DNA of 64,000 nt from Hofstenia miamia (lineage: Eukaryota; Xenacoelomorpha; Acoela): contig SCFE01000055.1 in NCBI GenBank assembly GCA_004352715.1, forward strand, positions 527,646 through 591,645. Direction: 5' to 3'. Position numbers and translations under genes: made by a program. Shown here one piece after another: positions 63,709-64,000 of the stretch; position 1 is the stretch's first letter, and every line of letters begins with the position of its first letter. The notes under the pieces were generated by a model that was not told where the DNA came from, ran no database searches, and saw only the letters and a program-made list of their open reading frames with translations.

Positions 63709-63730
63709 CCAAACTTTTAGCCAGTACTAT
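63709..63730 (+). mobile_element. Probable 3' terminal inverted repeat of the Tc1 element
   Basis: CCAAACTTTTAGCCAGTACTA followed by TA, the usual form of a Tc1-type end (read inward TAGTACTGGCTAAAAGTTTGG). It runs directly into a TA microsatellite and then the final gap. Confidence 0.65.
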
Positions 63731-64000
63731 ATATATATATATATATATATATNNNNNNNNNNNNNNNNNNNNNNNNNNNNNNNNNNNNNNNNNNNNNNNN
63801 NNNNNNNNNNNNNNNNNNNNNNNNNNNNNNNNNNNNNNNNNNNNNNNNNNNNNNNNNNNNNNNNNNNNNNNNNNNNNNNNNNNNNNNNNNNNNNNNNNNN
63901 NNNNNNNNNNNNNNNNNNNNNNNNNNNNNNNNNNNNNNNNNNNNNNNNNNNNNNNNNNNNNNNNNNNNNNNNNNNNNNNNNNNNNNNNNNNNNNNNNNNN
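63731..64000. repeat. (TA)n tract and terminal assembly gap
   Basis: TA run to 63752, then N from 63753 to the window end. Confidence 0.99.

Noticed and set aside
1-64000. CRISPR arrays, bacterial operons, rRNA genes
   Set aside because: No regularly spaced short repeats with unique spacers, no clustered intact ORFs and no rRNA-like conserved stretches were seen. The content is eukaryotic.

Overview
The window is AT-rich invertebrate-type nuclear DNA. No bacterial gene organisation, operon or ribosome binding site pattern is visible. Long (TA)n microsatellites, decayed retrotransposons (non-LTR, Penelope-like and Ty3/gypsy-like) and Tc1/mariner transposon remnants point to a metazoan. I cannot name the species. 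The sequence is a draft scaffold with N gaps at 2618-3209, 7013-8012, 13008-13198, 25615-25852, 29965-30964, 46711-47710, 55375-56374 and 63753-64000, plus a single N at 44047. Four gaps are exactly 1000 N, which looks like a nominal size.

Layout. 0-3.6 kb: a Penelope-like GIY-YIG endonuclease remnant and a gap-interrupted LINE reverse transcriptase, both minus strand. 3.6-18 kb: mostly non-coding, with microsatellites and members of two dispersed repeat families. 18.1-19.6 kb: a long decayed LINE reverse transcriptase, minus strand. 23.1-23.75 kb: an unidentified decayed coding region, minus strand. 24-31 kb: non-coding. 31-55.4 kb: two 5.3 kb arms in inverted orientation (30965-36263 and 50077-55374) that look identical except in one TA tract. 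They enclose a 13.8 kb centre with a LINE, a gypsy-like pol remnant, a membrane-protein ORF flanked by 0.71 kb direct repeats, a second Penelope endonuclease remnant and half of a mariner-type transposon. 56.4-56.8 kb: the opposite, N-terminal half of a related mariner-type transposon. 57-62.5 kb: a third dispersed-repeat stretch and a 4 x 75 bp tandem array. 62.6-63.7 kb: a Tc1-type transposase pseudogene.

Only one ORF looks like an intact non-transposon gene: 43278-44042 (254 aa, about six hydrophobic segments, 7TM-receptor-like), with a TATA box upstream. Everything else that is recognisable is mobile-element derived and carries visible damage. The two most notable structures, the inverted 5.3 kb arms and the 0.71 kb direct repeats, both have edges coinciding with N gaps. 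Scaffold error or haplotype duplication must therefore be excluded before any biological reading. I found no convincing new multi-gene system.
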